From assembly GCF_002002905.1 (NCBI RefSeq), contig NZ_CP019509.1:2328501-2392500 (forward strand): 64,000 nucleotides of DNA. The letters run 5' to 3'. The position numbers and the translations under genes are program-made. The notes below the pieces were generated by a model, which saw only the letters and a list, made by a program, of their open reading frames with translations, ran no database searches and had not been told where the DNA came from. Every line of letters begins with the position of its first letter. Position 1 is the stretch's first letter. Origin of the DNA: Aquaspirillum sp. LM1. Its GTDB lineage: Bacteria; Pseudomonadota; Gammaproteobacteria; Burkholderiales; Aquaspirillaceae. This document shows, piece after piece, positions 36,648 through 46,599 of this stretch.

Positions 36648-36760
36648 GTCGGCACTGCCTCAATATCCAACTCCCACAAACCCAGCTCTCTCGCCCCACT
36701 CACCCGCGCTTCCTCAATCCGCCGTTCCGCTTCCCGCCAACCCTCGCTCACACCATCCAT
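36648..36760 (-). pseudogene. N-terminal fragment of the Roco-TIR gene upstream of the IS3 insertion
   Basis: ATG at 36760, with AAGG about 7 nt upstream, opens a frame beginning MDGVSEGWREAERRIEEA and continuing to ...LDIEAVPT at the IS boundary. Removing the IS3 element and one GTC copy joins it in frame to SVAGLPRVRVVRL and the LRR array. The sequence matches the usual start of LRR-Roc proteins, where a GWxxAxxxIxxA helix caps the repeats. This is the native start, now separated by 1.3 kb. Confidence 0.87.
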
Positions 36761-36825
36761 CTCATCACCTTATCGCCTTCGACACTCCCCACATCATACC
36801 AAACACATACCCCACCCCCACCCAC

Positions 36826-36853
36826 AAAAAAGGACGCCCACAAGCGTCCTTTT
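36826..36853 (-). terminator. intrinsic terminator after dnaJ
   Basis: A 10-bp stem (36828-36837 with 36844-36853) and a 6-nt loop are followed on the minus strand by TTTTTT. It sits 35 bp past the dnaJ stop. Confidence 0.85.
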
Positions 36854-36887
36854 CTGCCTTACCCCCACACACTAAGCCATTGAACAA

Positions 36888-38036
36888 TCAGTTAAAAAAA
36901 TCCTTCAACTTATCCATAAACGACTTGGCGCGCGGGTTATGTGTGTCGCTATTGTCCGCGCCCTCGGCGTCAAACTGGCGCAGCAGGTCTTTTTGCCGTT
37001 CGGTGAGTTTCACCGGGGTTTCTACCACCACATGGCAGAGCAAATCGCCGTAGCTGGCGCCGCGCACCGATTTGATCCCCTTGCCGCGCAGGCGGAAGGC
37101 CTGGCCGGATTGGGTTTCGGGCGGAATCTTCAGCCGGGCCACGCTGTCCAGGGTGGGGATTTCGATTTCCCCGCCCAGTGCGGCGGTGGCGAAACTGATG
37201 GGCATTTCGCAGTGCAGGTCCTGGCCGTTGCGCTGGAATACGCCGTGTTCGCGGATGTGGGTGACCACGTACAGGTCGCCTGCCGGGCCGCCGTTCACGC
37301 CGGGTTCGCCTTCGCCGGCCAGGCGGATGCGGTCGCCTTCGTCCACGCCGGCGGGGATTTTCACGTTCAGCGTCTTGTTTTTCTTCACTCGGCCCGAGCC
37401 CTGGCAGGCGGTACACGGGTCAGGAATCACCTTGCCGGTGCCGTGGCAGGTGGGGCAGGTTTGCTGGATGCTGAAAAAGCCCTGCTGCATGCGCACCTGG
37501 CCGTGGCCGCCGCAGGTCTGGCAGGTTTTGGGCTCGGTGCCGGGCTTGGCGCCGCTGCCGTGGCAGACGTCGCAGGTTTCCACTGCCGGGATGCGCACTT
37601 GCTTTTCGCAGCCGCGTGCGGCTTCTTCCAGGGTGATTTCCATGTTGTAACGCAGGTCGGAGCCGCGATACACATTATTGCGGCTGCCGCCACCTGCACC
37701 GCCCGCGCCCGCGCGGCCACCGAAGATGTCACCAAAGATGTCGGAGAAGGCGTCGCCAAAGCCGCTAAAGCCGGCCCCGCCCGCGCCAAAGCCGGCACCT
37801 GCGGCGTTGGGGTCTACCCCGGCGTGGCCGTATTGGTCGTAGGCGGCACGTTTCTGGCTGTCGGAGAGAATTTCATAGGCTTCTTTGATTTCCTTGAATT
37901 TCTCTTCGGCTTCTTTACTGTCCGGGTTGCGGTCCGGATGGTATTTCATTGCCATTTTGCGGTAGGCTTTTTTGATGTCGTCATCCGACGCATCGCGATT
38001 CAGCCCGAGCAGTTCGTAAAAGTCTTTTTTTGCCAT
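36888..38036 (-). CDS. dnaJ: chaperone protein DnaJ (Hsp40)
   Basis: A 382-residue DnaJ that delivers clients to DnaK and stimulates its ATPase. The J domain ([10 protein letters not shown] with HPD) is followed by a Gly/Phe-rich linker, four zinc-finger repeats ([32 protein letters not shown]) and the client-binding C-terminal domains. ATG 38036 was preferred to a GTG one codon earlier. It is the last gene of grpE-dnaK-dnaJ, separated from dnaK by 133 bp with a hairpin. Confidence 0.98.
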   Translation of the reverse strand: MAKKDFYELLGLNRDASDDDIKKAYRKMAMKYHPDRNPDSKEAEEKFKEIKEAYEILSDSQKRAAYDQYGHAGVDPNAAGAGFGAGGAGFSGFGDAFSDIFGDIFGGRAGAGGAGGGSRNNVYRGSDLRYNMEITLEEAARGCEKQVRIPAVETCDVCHGSGAKPGTEPKTCQTCGGHGQVRMQQGFFSIQQTCPTCHGTGKVIPDPCTACQGSGRVKKNKTLNVKIPAGVDEGDRIRLAGEGEPGVNGGPAGDLYVVTHIREHGVFQRNGQDLHCEMPISFATAALGGEIEIPTLDSVARLKIPPETQSGQAFRLRGKGIKSVRGASYGDLLCHVVVETPVKLTERQKDLLRQFDAEGADNSDTHNPRAKSFMDKLKDFFN

Positions 38037-38105
38037 CACTGTTCACCGTGCAGAACCCGCCCCGCAATGCCGGGCGGGCCGAGTGTGTATGTGCTTGCCA
38101 ACATG

Positions 38106-38150
38106 AAAAAGGCACAGAGCCCAGAGAATGGAACTCTGATGCACTGTGCC
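38106..38150 (-). terminator. attenuator-like hairpin between dnaK and dnaJ
   Basis: On the minus strand GGCACAG...CTGTGCC (7-bp outer stem, 38111-38117 with 38144-38150) contains an inner CAGAG/CTCTG pairing and is followed by TTTTTC. It lies between the dnaK stop and dnaJ start and probably lowers dnaJ relative to dnaK. Confidence 0.6.
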
Positions 38151-38169
38151 CACAAGAAGTTAAACTAAA

Positions 38170-40107
38170 TTACTTCTTGTCTTTCACTTCTTCAAATTCG
38201 GCGTCCACCACATTGCCGTCTTCTTTCTTGCCGCTGCCACCGGCAGCGCTGCCAGCCTGGCCCGCGTCAGCGCCGGCACCTTCGGCCTGCGCCTGGGCAT
38301 ACATGATTTCGCCCAGTTTCTGGCTGGCCTTGCCCAGCGCTTCCACCTTGGCTTCAATATCGGCCTGGTCGTCGGTCTTGATCGCGGCTTCGGCGTCCTT
38401 GATGGCGGTTTCGATCTTGGCTTTTTCGTCTGCGCCAATCTTGTCGCCGTATTCTTCCAGCGATTTTTTCACCGAATGAATCAGGCCGTCAGCCTGGTTG
38501 CGTGCCTGCACCAGTTCGTGCAGCTTTTTGTCTTCGTCGGCGTGGGCTTCGGCATCCTGCACCATGCTCTGGATTTCGGCTTCGGACAAGCCGGAGCTGG
38601 CCTGGATGGTGATCTTGTTTTCCTTGCCGGTGGCCTTGTCTTTGGCGGACACGTGCAAAATGCCGTTGGCGTCGATGTCAAAGGTAACTTCGATTTGCGG
38701 CATGCCGCGCGCTGCCGGCGGAATGTCGGACAGGTTGAACTGGCCCAGGCTCTTGTTGGCGCTGGCTTTTTCGCGTTCGCCTTGCAGCACGTGGATGGTT
38801 ACCGCGTTCTGGTTGTCGTCAGCGGTGGAGAATACCTGGCTGGCCTTGGTCGGAATGGTGGTGTTCTTCTGGATCAGCTTGGTCATGATGCCGCCCAGGG
38901 TTTCGATACCCAGCGACAGCGGGGTAACGTCCAGCAGCAGCACGTCCTTGACGTCGCCCTTCATCACGCCGCCCTGGATGGCTGCGCCCACGGCCACGGC
39001 TTCGTCCGGGTTCACGTCGCGGCGCGGTTCCTTACCAAAGAATTCCTTGACCTTGTCCTGCACCTTGGGCATGCGGGTCTGGCCGCCCACCAGAATCACG
39101 TCGTCAATCTGGCCAATCGACAGGCCGGCGTCTTTCAGGGCAATCTTGCACGGCTCGATCGAACGGTTGACCAGCTCTTCCACCAGGCTTTCAAACTTGG
39201 CGCGGGTGATCTTGATGGCCAGGTGTTTCGGGCCGCTGGCGTCTGCGGTGATGTATGGCAGGTTGACTTCGGTTTGCTGGGCCGAGGACAGCTCGATCTT
39301 GGCTTTTTCGGCGGCTTCTTTCAGGCGTTGCAGCGCCAGCACGTCGGCTTTCAGGTTAACGCCGGATTCTTTCTTGAATTCTTCGATGATGTAATCGATC
39401 AGGCGCTGGTCGAAATCTTCGCCGCCCAGGAAGGTGTCGCCGTTGGTGGACAGCACTTCAAACTGGTGTTCGCCGTCGAGTTCGGCAATTTCGATGATGG
39501 AGATGTCGAAAGTGCCGCCGCCCAGGTCATACACGGCAATTTTGCGGTCGCCTTCTTTTTTGTCCATGCCGAATGCCAGTGCAGCGGCAGTCGGTTCGTT
39601 GATGATGCGCTTGACTTCCAGACCGGCAATGCGACCGGCGTCCTTGGTGGCCTGGCGCTGGCTGTCGTTAAAGTAGGCCGGCACGGTGATCACGGCTTCG
39701 GTGACTTCTTCGCCGAGGTAGTCTTCGGCGGTTTTCTTCATTTTGCGCAGCACTTCGGCGCTGATTTGCGGCGGGGCGAGTTCTTTGTCACGCACTTGCA
39801 CCCAGGCGTCGCCATTGCCAGCCTTGACGATGGAGAACGGCATCAGGTCGATGTCTTTTTGCACTTCTTTTTCTTCGAAGCGGCGGCCAATCAGGCGCTT
39901 GACAGCGTACAGGGTGTTTTTCGGGTTGGTGACGGCCTGGCGCTTGGCCGGCGCGCCGCACAGGATTTCGCCATCTTCGGCGTAGGCGACGATGGACGGG
40001 GTGGTGCGTGCGCCTTCGGCGTTTTCAATCACCTTCGGCTGGCCGTTTTCCATTACGGCCACGCAGGAGTTGGTGGTGCCCAGGTCAATACCAATGATTT
40101 TGCCCAT
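38170..40107 (-). CDS. dnaK: chaperone protein DnaK (Hsp70)
   Basis: A 645-residue Hsp70. The nucleotide-binding domain starts [20 protein letters not shown] and has [14 protein letters not shown] and the [11 protein letters not shown] signature. The substrate-binding domain and helical lid end in an acidic tail ([16 protein letters not shown]). ATG 40107 follows AAGGAA at normal spacing. CCCTTGAAAA on the minus strand (40241-40250), about 140 bp upstream, matches a heat-shock -35 box, though no good -10 partner was found. Confidence 0.98.
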   Translation of the reverse strand: MGKIIGIDLGTTNSCVAVMENGQPKVIENAEGARTTPSIVAYAEDGEILCGAPAKRQAVTNPKNTLYAVKRLIGRRFEEKEVQKDIDLMPFSIVKAGNGDAWVQVRDKELAPPQISAEVLRKMKKTAEDYLGEEVTEAVITVPAYFNDSQRQATKDAGRIAGLEVKRIINEPTAAALAFGMDKKEGDRKIAVYDLGGGTFDISIIEIAELDGEHQFEVLSTNGDTFLGGEDFDQRLIDYIIEEFKKESGVNLKADVLALQRLKEAAEKAKIELSSAQQTEVNLPYITADASGPKHLAIKITRAKFESLVEELVNRSIEPCKIALKDAGLSIGQIDDVILVGGQTRMPKVQDKVKEFFGKEPRRDVNPDEAVAVGAAIQGGVMKGDVKDVLLLDVTPLSLGIETLGGIMTKLIQKNTTIPTKASQVFSTADDNQNAVTIHVLQGEREKASANKSLGQFNLSDIPPAARGMPQIEVTFDIDANGILHVSAKDKATGKENKITIQASSGLSEAEIQSMVQDAEAHADEDKKLHELVQARNQADGLIHSVKKSLEEYGDKIGADEKAKIETAIKDAEAAIKTDDQADIEAKVEALGKASQKLGEIMYAQAQAEGAGADAGQAGSAAGGSGKKEDGNVVDAEFEEVKDKK

Positions 40108-40285
40108 TATTGCGTTCCTTTCGCGTCTATCTTGCAAAATAGCCAGCAGTGAAGGCTGTATGTTCAAGCACTTGCACTTTGTCGCCGGGGGCGCGCTGGC
40201 AGATGTTTTCTTGAGATGTCAGATAAAGCTGGTTTAACCGTTTTCAAGGGACAGGGTGCAAATTTTACCCCTGTCGCTTACCGGG

Positions 40286-40837
40286 CTATTTGCCCTTGGC
40301 CACCACCACCATGGCCGGACGCAGCACGCGTTCGGCAATCTGGTAGCCCTTTTGCATCACATTCACCACGGTATTGGCGTCGGCGTCAGACTCGATCATG
40401 CTGATGGCCTGATGCTTGTGCGGGTCGAGCTTTTCGCCCACCGGGTTGATTTCGCTCAGCTGGAATTTCTCAAAAGCCGAAATCAGCTGTTTCAGGGTGA
40501 GATCCACGCCGTGCTTGAGGGTGTCAAACTGCCCGCTCTGGTCGAGCAGGGCCATTTCCAGGCTGTCTTTCACCGGCAGCATTTCGGCGGCAAATTTCTG
40601 TACGGCGTATTTATTGGCCGCTTGCAGGTCTTCCACTGCGCGGCGGCGCTGGTTTTCCTGCTCGGCGCGGGCACGCAGGAACTGGTCTTTGGCTTCGGTC
40701 AGCTGGGTTTCCAGTTCGGCAATGCGGGCGCTGGCGTCAAAGGCGGCAGCGGCGTCGGGCGGCAGGCCGGTGGAAATGGTTTCGGGCTGCGCGGCCACGG
40801 CATCAGATGCAGGCACATGGGATTCTTGGGATTGCAT
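40286..40837 (-). CDS. grpE: nucleotide exchange factor GrpE
   Basis: A 183-residue GrpE that releases ADP from DnaK. An N-terminal coiled coil ([20 protein letters not shown]) precedes the conserved [20 protein letters not shown] and C-terminal [15 protein letters not shown]. Start 40837 has GGAGG at 6 nt; longer frames upstream are Arg-rich and implausible. First gene of the chaperone cluster, preceded by a heat-shock-type promoter. Confidence 0.96.
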   Translation of the reverse strand: MQSQESHVPASDAVAAQPETISTGLPPDAAAAFDASARIAELETQLTEAKDQFLRARAEQENQRRRAVEDLQAANKYAVQKFAAEMLPVKDSLEMALLDQSGQFDTLKHGVDLTLKQLISAFEKFQLSEINPVGEKLDPHKHQAISMIESDADANTVVNVMQKGYQIAERVLRPAMVVVAKGK

Positions 40838-40863
40838 GGCGACCTCCGTGAATAATGATGCGA

Positions 40864-40892
40864 CAAGTAGGGGCATTGTGGCCGGTTTCAAC
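40864..40892 (-). promoter_or_regulatory. candidate heat-shock (sigma-32) promoter of grpE
   Basis: On the minus strand GTTGAAA is followed after 12-13 bp by CCCCTACTT, close to the sigma-32 consensus CTTGAAA / CCCCATNT. It would start transcription about 20 nt before the grpE ATG, as expected for this operon. Confidence 0.5.
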
Positions 40893-41359
40893 CCCCAGGC
40901 GGTGCATCTGCGCCAGCGGCGACAAGCCCGCCCCTCTGAGAGGGCGGCGGGCCGGGCTGGCATTTTTCAGGGGGGGATGGGCAGCCAGGCCAGCAGGCAC
41001 AGGGTGCGGGCTTGTTCACTCAGATGCGCAAGTAACCGTATTTTCATCTTTCGGCAGGGCAAATTTTTCCGCTGGCGAACAGCCGTTTTCATTTACGAAA
41101 ATGCGACATTTTTTTATTGCTGCGCTGCACACAAGTGGGGGTTTTTATGATTTAATCCTCACACAAAGTTGTACGAAAGCCTGCAAAACTGTGGTGAAAA
41201 ACACCAAGTTTGGCTCGTATCCGGTTGTGGCCATCTCCGCAACCTCTGCGCAAGCCGACACACCGCGCTCGCACTTTTTGCCGCCATGTGCTGGGGCAAA
41301 AATGATTTCGGGCATGTCGCCCGTTTAGGCCAAATTAATCATTCTGGGGTAACAGAAAC
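40893..41359. other. intergenic region between grpE and aceA
   Basis: About 470 bp without a convincing gene. It should hold the aceA promoter: AT-rich stretches at 41105-41115 and 41145-41160 are possible sites, but no clear paired -35/-10 was identified. Short open frames here lack recognisable domains. Confidence 0.5.
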
Positions 41360-42658
41360 ATGACGACTCGCGAACAACGCATCGCTGCCATCGAAAAAGA
41401 CTGGGCTGAAAATCCGCGCTGGGCCGGTATCAAGCGTGGCTACACCGCCGCTGACGTGGAGCGCCTGCGCGGCTCTTTCCCGGTCGAATACACCCTGGCC
41501 CGCCGTGGCGCCGAGAAGCTGTGGAACCTGGTCAACAACGAACCGTACATCAACTGCCTGGGCGCGCTGACCGGCGGCCAAGCCATGCAACAGGTGAAAG
41601 CTGGCATCAAGGCCATCTACCTGTCCGGCTGGCAGGTTGCGGCTGACAACAACGAATACTCCGCCATGTACCCGGACCAATCCCTGTACCCGGTGGACTC
41701 GGTACCGAAGGTGGTTGAGCGCATCAACAACGCCTTCACCCGCGCTGACGAAATCCAGCACTCCAAGGGTGTGGACGCTGGCGACAAGGGCTACATCGAT
41801 TACCACGCTCCGATCGTGGCCGATGCTGAAGCCGGTTTTGGCGGCGTGCTGAACGCTTTCGAACTGATGAAGTCGATGATCCGCGCTGGCGCAGCCGGCG
41901 TGCACTGGGAAGATCAGCTGGCTTCCGTGAAGAAGTGTGGCCACATGGGTGGCAAGGTGCTGGTGCCGACGCAAGAAGCCGTGCAAAAGCTGATCGCCGC
42001 CCGTATGGCTGCCGACGTGTACGGCGTGCCGACCCTGGTGATCGCCCGTACCGATGCTGAAGCCGCTGACCTGCTGACTTCCGACTACGACGAAAACGAC
42101 AAGCCGTTCCTGACCGGCGAGCGCACCGCCGAAGGCTTCTACAAGACCCGCAAGGGCCTGGACCAAGCCATCTCCCGCGCCATTGCCTACGCTCACTACG
42201 CTGACCTGGTATGGTGCGAAACCGGCACCCCGGATCTGGAATTCGCCCGCAAGTTTGCTGAAGCCGTGCACAAGGTTCACCCGGGCAAGATGCTGGCTTA
42301 CAACTGCTCGCCGTCGTTCAACTGGAAGAAAAACCTGGACGATGCCACCATCGCCAAGTTCCAGCGCGAACTGGGTGCCATGGGCTACAAGTACCAGTTC
42401 ATCACCCTGGCTGGTATCCACTCCATGTGGTACAACATGTTCGACCTGGCCCAGGACTACGTGGCCCGTGGCATGTCGGCTTACGTCGAGAAGGTGCAAG
42501 AGCCGGAATTCGCCGCACGCGATCGTGGCTACTCCTTCGTGTCGCACCAGCAGGAAGTGGGCACTGGCTACTTCGACGACGTGACCACCGTGATTCAAGG
42601 CGGCAAGTCCTCGGTGACCGCCCTGACCGGCTCCACCGAAGAAGAACAGTTCCACTAA
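41360..42658 (+). CDS. aceA: isocitrate lyase
   Basis: A 432-residue isocitrate lyase, first enzyme of the glyoxylate bypass, splitting isocitrate into glyoxylate and succinate. The catalytic loop [14 protein letters not shown] and metal/substrate motifs [20 protein letters not shown] and [11 protein letters not shown] are all present. Codon use is strongly biased toward C-ending codons, suggesting high expression. No malate synthase or aceK is next to it. A clear terminator follows. Confidence 0.98.
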   Translation: MTTREQRIAAIEKDWAENPRWAGIKRGYTAADVERLRGSFPVEYTLARRGAEKLWNLVNNEPYINCLGALTGGQAMQQVKAGIKAIYLSGWQVAADNNEYSAMYPDQSLYPVDSVPKVVERINNAFTRADEIQHSKGVDAGDKGYIDYHAPIVADAEAGFGGVLNAFELMKSMIRAGAAGVHWEDQLASVKKCGHMGGKVLVPTQEAVQKLIAARMAADVYGVPTLVIARTDAEAADLLTSDYDENDKPFLTGERTAEGFYKTRKGLDQAISRAIAYAHYADLVWCETGTPDLEFARKFAEAVHKVHPGKMLAYNCSPSFNWKKNLDDATIAKFQRELGAMGYKYQFITLAGIHSMWYNMFDLAQDYVARGMSAYVEKVQEPEFAARDRGYSFVSHQQEVGTGYFDDVTTVIQGGKSSVTALTGSTEEEQFH

Positions 42659-42726
42659 GATTTGATTTTGTCTCACTCCGGGTGGTTTCCACCCGGCAAG
42701 CCCTCGGGCTTGGCATCGACCCACTG

Positions 42727-42756
42727 CCCCGTCAGCTCACCCTGACGGGGTTTTTT
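42727..42756 (+). terminator. intrinsic terminator after aceA
   Basis: A 9-bp perfect stem (42727-42735 with 42742-42750) and a 6-nt loop, followed by TTTTTT. Confidence 0.9.
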
Positions 42757-42930
42757 CATATTTGGGGTCATATCAAATTCTTTCTGGATTTTTGCCTTTT
42801 GCTGGGCTAAACCTCCAGGCAGGCTGACGGTGCGTGCTATAAATGAAACAGAGATGTTTGCACAAACGGCCACACCCCGAAACCGGCCATGGCCGCGACG
42901 GCAAAACCATAATAAAAGGAGGGAGTCATC

Positions 42931-43491
42931 ATGCCGCTGAGTCTGGAAACCCTAAGGCTGGTTGCCCAGCTGCACCATGCTTACCAAAACCGCCAGCGCG
43001 ACCCGCTGACCCAAACCTTTGCCCGCAGCAGTGGAGAAGAAGTGCTGGCCCTGCAGTTTCAGGTGGCCGAGCGCAGTAACACCCCGCTGGCGGTGGCCTT
43101 GCTGGACGTTGACCGCCTGAGCGAAATCAACGACAGCCACAGCCACCCCGAAGGCGACAGCATGCTGGTGGCCGTGCCACAGTACATCAGCAAAACCCAG
43201 CGCCAGGGCGATATGCTGGTGCGCTGGAGCGGCAAACGCTTTTTGCTGATTTTGCCCAATACCTCGCTGGATCACGCGGTGATTGCCCTGAACCGCTTCC
43301 GCGAAATGGGCTTTGGCCTGCGCCCGGACGGGCAGCCGCTCACACTGAGCATGGGCGTGGCCGAACGTCAGGTAGATCAGCTTGATAGCTGGACGGCGCT
43401 GGTCAGCCGCGCCGAACAGCGGGTGCTGGAAGTCAAACGCCAGGGGCGCAATGGCATCTGTATGCAAGATGCCCCGGCACTGGCCGCCTGA
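42931..43491 (+). CDS. degenerate GGDEF-domain protein
   Basis: A 186-residue soluble single-domain protein with GGDEF topology: DPLTQTFAR (DxLTxxxNR), LLDVDRLSEINDSHSHPEGD (DxDxFKxxND...GD) and LTLSMGVAE near the end. The active-site motif itself reads WSGKRF in place of GGDEF, so diguanylate cyclase activity and the metal-binding Glu are lost. It may bind nucleotide or act through protein contacts. AAGGAGG lies before the ATG. Single gene after the aceA terminator. Confidence 0.8.
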   Translation: MPLSLETLRLVAQLHHAYQNRQRDPLTQTFARSSGEEVLALQFQVAERSNTPLAVALLDVDRLSEINDSHSHPEGDSMLVAVPQYISKTQRQGDMLVRWSGKRFLLILPNTSLDHAVIALNRFREMGFGLRPDGQPLTLSMGVAERQVDQLDSWTALVSRAEQRVLEVKRQGRNGICMQDAPALAA

Positions 43492-43562
43492 ACTTCGCTG
43501 ATTTGCCATTAGGGTGCGTCACCCGCAGGGCGACGCACCACCCGGTTTTTCCCCCCACCGCC

Positions 43563-43907
43563 TCACTCCACCGTCAACGCCGGCAAGCCATGCAAGGCCC
43601 TGGCGTGATGACAGGCCTCTTCAAACACGCCCATTTCTGCCCGTGCACCAAACTCGCGACACGGCGATGGGCGTTCGGCGTAAATGCCACATTGCACCGA
43701 CTGGCCAATGGTGCCAATCAGCGCCGCGCAGCGTGGCCGGGCGTAGTCGGTGCCGCGCAGCCGGTACAAGCTGGCGGTTTCCGCATCGGCCAGCCCGGCA
43801 GGCACCCGACCACCTTCGCTGTCCAGCTCGGAATAATGAAACGTCACCCGAAACGCGGCGCAACAAGCGCCGCATTGCGTGCAGATGGAAGGGGAAACGG
43901 CGGACAT
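43563..43907 (-). CDS. YkgJ-family cysteine-cluster protein
   Basis: A 114-residue protein with an N-terminal CTQCGACC cluster and later Cys in RCAALIG, VQCGIY and SPCREFG, the pattern of the zinc/iron-chelating YkgJ family. The fold probably binds a metal. The function of the family is not established. Single gene, convergent with the GGDEF-like gene. Confidence 0.88.
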   Translation of the reverse strand: MSAVSPSICTQCGACCAAFRVTFHYSELDSEGGRVPAGLADAETASLYRLRGTDYARPRCAALIGTIGQSVQCGIYAERPSPCREFGARAEMGVFEEACHHARALHGLPALTVE

Positions 43908-44121
43908 CGTGGCTCCTGATGTGTACAGAAAAGCGCCGAGCTTACCGGATTGACCCGCCAGCTCCTACGCCTGGGCCGTGTCATGGCAGCCCAATTGGGC
44001 CAAAATACACCGTTTCATCCGGCAAATATCAGGATAAATTGGCCAAATCATCAGGAAAGCCATGTTGTATTCGTCTAATTGCGCTTATAATTTCGTAACA
44101 GTCACGCAAATTGGTCGCATC

Positions 44122-44973
44122 ATGGCAGGCAGAAAACGCAAAACCCCGCAGTGGGTCAACGGCAAACCGAGTTTCGACGACATGCCGGTGCATTATCAGG
44201 TGGATCAGGCCGAGCTGGCCGAGCGCCTGCTGGGCGCGCTGGAAGAAGGCCGGATCGGTCTGCTGCAGCCGCGCCAGCACGATGCCGCCGTGCGGGCCTT
44301 GCGCCAGCTCGGCGAAGCCAGCCAGCCTGCCGACCAGCGTGTGGTGGCGGAATGGGTGGACGCCCACCTGACCCCCAGCAGCCGCACCAAGCTGCTGGGG
44401 GCCTTGCGCCAGGAGCGCTTTCGCGCCACGCGCGGCATTAAGCAGGTAGCGCTCAAGCCCAGCGAGTTTCAGCAGCTGCAACTGCTGCGCGACCGCGCCG
44501 AACAGCGCCGTCGTGGCCCGCTGAGCCACGCCGACCGCACGCTGCTGCGCGAGCTGGGGGCCATCCTGCCCCCGCATCTGACCCAGGTGGTCAGCGTGCC
44601 CTTGTACAGCCACACCGTCCCGGCTGGCCAGCCTGCACCCGCCGATGACGACATCGAAGACCTGATTGACCTGAACGACTATCTGCTGCCGCATCGCGAA
44701 TCCAGTTTTCTGGTGCGGGTCAAGGGCGAGTCGATGCTGGAAGCCGGCATTCGCGATGGCGACTTGCTGGTGGTGGACCGCGCCCGCCCACCCAGCGATG
44801 GCAAGATTGTGGTGGCGGCGCTCAATGGCGAGCTGACCGTCAAGCGGCTGTCCACCCGCCACGGCCAGGTGCGGCTGATGCCGGCCAATCCGGCATTTGC
44901 CCCAATTGAAATCGACGAAGCCAGCGAACTGATGATCTGGGGCGTGGTCAGCAATGTGATTCACAAGCTTTGA
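44122..44973 (+). CDS. UmuD/LexA-like S24 peptidase with long N-terminal extension
   Basis: A 283-residue protein whose last ~125 residues match UmuD: VPLYSHTVPAGQPAPADDD, LIDLNDYLL, the catalytic Ser204 in KGESMLEAGI and Lys241 in LNGELTVKRL. The self-cleavage site would be Ala168-Gly169. The first ~160 residues are Arg/Glu/Leu-rich helical sequence without a recognised HTH. No umuC follows. A start at 44062 has a better ribosome site (AGGAAA), but TATAAT at about 44090 would then lie inside the gene, so 44122 was chosen. It may be an SOS-cleaved regulator. Confidence 0.82.
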   Translation: MAGRKRKTPQWVNGKPSFDDMPVHYQVDQAELAERLLGALEEGRIGLLQPRQHDAAVRALRQLGEASQPADQRVVAEWVDAHLTPSSRTKLLGALRQERFRATRGIKQVALKPSEFQQLQLLRDRAEQRRRGPLSHADRTLLRELGAILPPHLTQVVSVPLYSHTVPAGQPAPADDDIEDLIDLNDYLLPHRESSFLVRVKGESMLEAGIRDGDLLVVDRARPPSDGKIVVAALNGELTVKRLSTRHGQVRLMPANPAFAPIEIDEASELMIWGVVSNVIHKL

Positions 44974-44983
44974 TTCACAAGCT
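44957..44983 (+). repeat. tandem 14-bp duplication at the S24 gene stop
   Basis: TGATTCACAAGCT occurs at 44957-44969 and again at 44971-44983, across the stop codon of the S24 peptidase gene. It is probably a slippage duplication of the gene end. Confidence 0.8.
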
Positions 44984-45011
44984 ATAAGCCGGGCCGGCAG
45001 CGGCAAGGCAA

Positions 45012-45043
45012 AAATTAACCCATACGATTCATAGGGTTAATTT
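45012..45043. promoter_or_regulatory. perfect 10-bp inverted repeat (operator or terminator)
   Basis: AAATTAACCC (45012-45021) and GGGTTAATTT (45034-45043) are separated by 12 bp. The A/T-rich ends would allow a weak bidirectional terminator, but the symmetry and spacing also suit a dimeric regulator site upstream of trhP. Confidence 0.5.
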
Positions 45044-45200
45044 ACCCAGGCCACCGCCCTGTGCTTGACGCTGCCCCGGTGGCTGCGGATAATCGCGGCT
45101 TTACGCCATCATGGCCAGCGCCGCCCGTCCCTGCGCCTGGCCTTAGGCAGCGCGCGCCCGCTCCGGGTGCTCCGCCTGCCCGCCTACCGGAATGCTGAAC

Positions 45201-46553
45201 ATGTCTGTCACTCCCGAACTGCTATTGCCCGCCGGCACGCTGGATAAAATGCGTGCTGCCTACGATTTTGGTGCCGATGCGGTATACGCCGGCCAGCCGC
45301 GCTACAGCCTGCGCGCGCGCAATAACGAGTTCAAGCTGGAACAACTGGGCGTCGGCATTCAGGAAGCCCACGCCAGAGGCAAGAAATTTTACGTGGCCTC
45401 CAACCTGCTGCCGCACAATGCCAAGGTCAAAACCTATCTGGCCGATATGGCCCCGGTGATTGCCATGCAGCCAGACGCGCTGATCATGGCCGACCCTGGC
45501 CTGATCATGATGGTGCGGGAAACCTGGCCAGACATGCCGATTCATCTGAGCGTGCAGGCCAATACCGTCAACTACATGGGGGTGAAGTTCTGGCAAAAGC
45601 TGGGGCTGTCGCGCATTATCCTGTCGCGCGAGCTGAGCCTGGACGAGGTGGCGGAAATCCGTCAGGAATGCCCGGACATGGAAATCGAAGTGTTTGTCCA
45701 TGGCGCGCTGTGCATTGCCTACTCCGGGCGCTGCCTGCTGTCGGGTTACTTCAACCACCGCGATCCCAACCAGGGCACCTGCACCAACGCCTGTCGCTGG
45801 GATTACAAGGTTCACGATACCAGCGACGCCAGCGACAATGGCGATGTGCAGGCCATCGACTTTGACTTCAACCACGCCCTGGATGACGCCAACCAGCAGT
45901 TTGCCGCCTGTGGCGGCGCGCCGCGTCATCCGCTGGCCGACAAAACCTATCTGATTGAAGAAAAAAGCCGCCCAGGCGAAACCATGCCGATTCTGGAAGA
46001 CGAGCATGGCACGTACATCATGAACAGCAAGGATTTGCGCGCAGTCGAACATATCGAGCGGCTGACCAGGATTGGCGTGGACTCGCTGAAAATTGAAGGT
46101 CGCACCAAAAGCCTGTACTACGTGGCGCGCACCGCCCAGGTGTATCGCCGGGCCATCGACGACGCGGTGGCGGGCCGGCCATTTGACCTGGGCCTGCTGG
46201 CCGAGCTGGACGGGCTGGCCAACCGGGGCTATACCGATGGTTTTTATGAGCGCCACCATACCCAGGATTACCAGAACTACATGACCGGGCATTCGCAGGC
46301 CAAGCGCAGCCAGTATGTGGGCGACGTGCTCAGCGTCAATGCCCAGGGCCTGGCCACGGTAGATGTTAAAAACCGCTTTGCCCGTGGCGATCGGCTGGAG
46401 GTGATTCAGCCAGCGGGCAACCGGGAAATCATCGTGGGCGACATGCTGCGCCGGGGCCACGGCCCGGTGGAGGTGGCCGGGGGCAGCGGGGTGGTGGTGG
46501 AGCTCGACCTCGGCCCAGTGGCCAGCGGTGCCTTGCTGGCCAGAATTTTGTAA
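45201..46553 (+). CDS. trhP: U32-family tRNA hydroxylation protein TrhP (YegQ)
   Basis: A ~450-residue U32 peptidase-family protein. The family signature is EVFVHGALCIAYSGRCLLSG, then GTCTNACRWDY with the Cys residues that probably hold a cluster. In TrhP-type members the activity is prephenate-dependent 5-hydroxylation of U34 in tRNA rather than proteolysis. An ATG three codons earlier (45192) is possible; 45201 has GGA at better spacing. A strong terminator follows. Confidence 0.9.
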   Translation: MSVTPELLLPAGTLDKMRAAYDFGADAVYAGQPRYSLRARNNEFKLEQLGVGIQEAHARGKKFYVASNLLPHNAKVKTYLADMAPVIAMQPDALIMADPGLIMMVRETWPDMPIHLSVQANTVNYMGVKFWQKLGLSRIILSRELSLDEVAEIRQECPDMEIEVFVHGALCIAYSGRCLLSGYFNHRDPNQGTCTNACRWDYKVHDTSDASDNGDVQAIDFDFNHALDDANQQFAACGGAPRHPLADKTYLIEEKSRPGETMPILEDEHGTYIMNSKDLRAVEHIERLTRIGVDSLKIEGRTKSLYYVARTAQVYRRAIDDAVAGRPFDLGLLAELDGLANRGYTDGFYERHHTQDYQNYMTGHSQAKRSQYVGDVLSVNAQGLATVDVKNRFARGDRLEVIQPAGNREIIVGDMLRRGHGPVEVAGGSGVVVELDLGPVASGALLARIL

Positions 46554-46568
46554 GCCGGCAATCTCCTC

Positions 46569-46599
46569 AAAAAAACGTGGCCAATCGCCACGTTTTTTT
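46569..46599. terminator. terminator after trhP
   Basis: A 13-bp perfect stem (46569-46581 with 46587-46599) and a 5-nt loop, A7 on one side and T7 on the other. It can work in both directions. Confidence 0.9.

Noticed and set aside
38476-40152. 558-codon plus-strand frame opposite dnaK
   Set aside because: Low-complexity Gly/Val/Phe-rich complement of the highly conserved dnaK gene.
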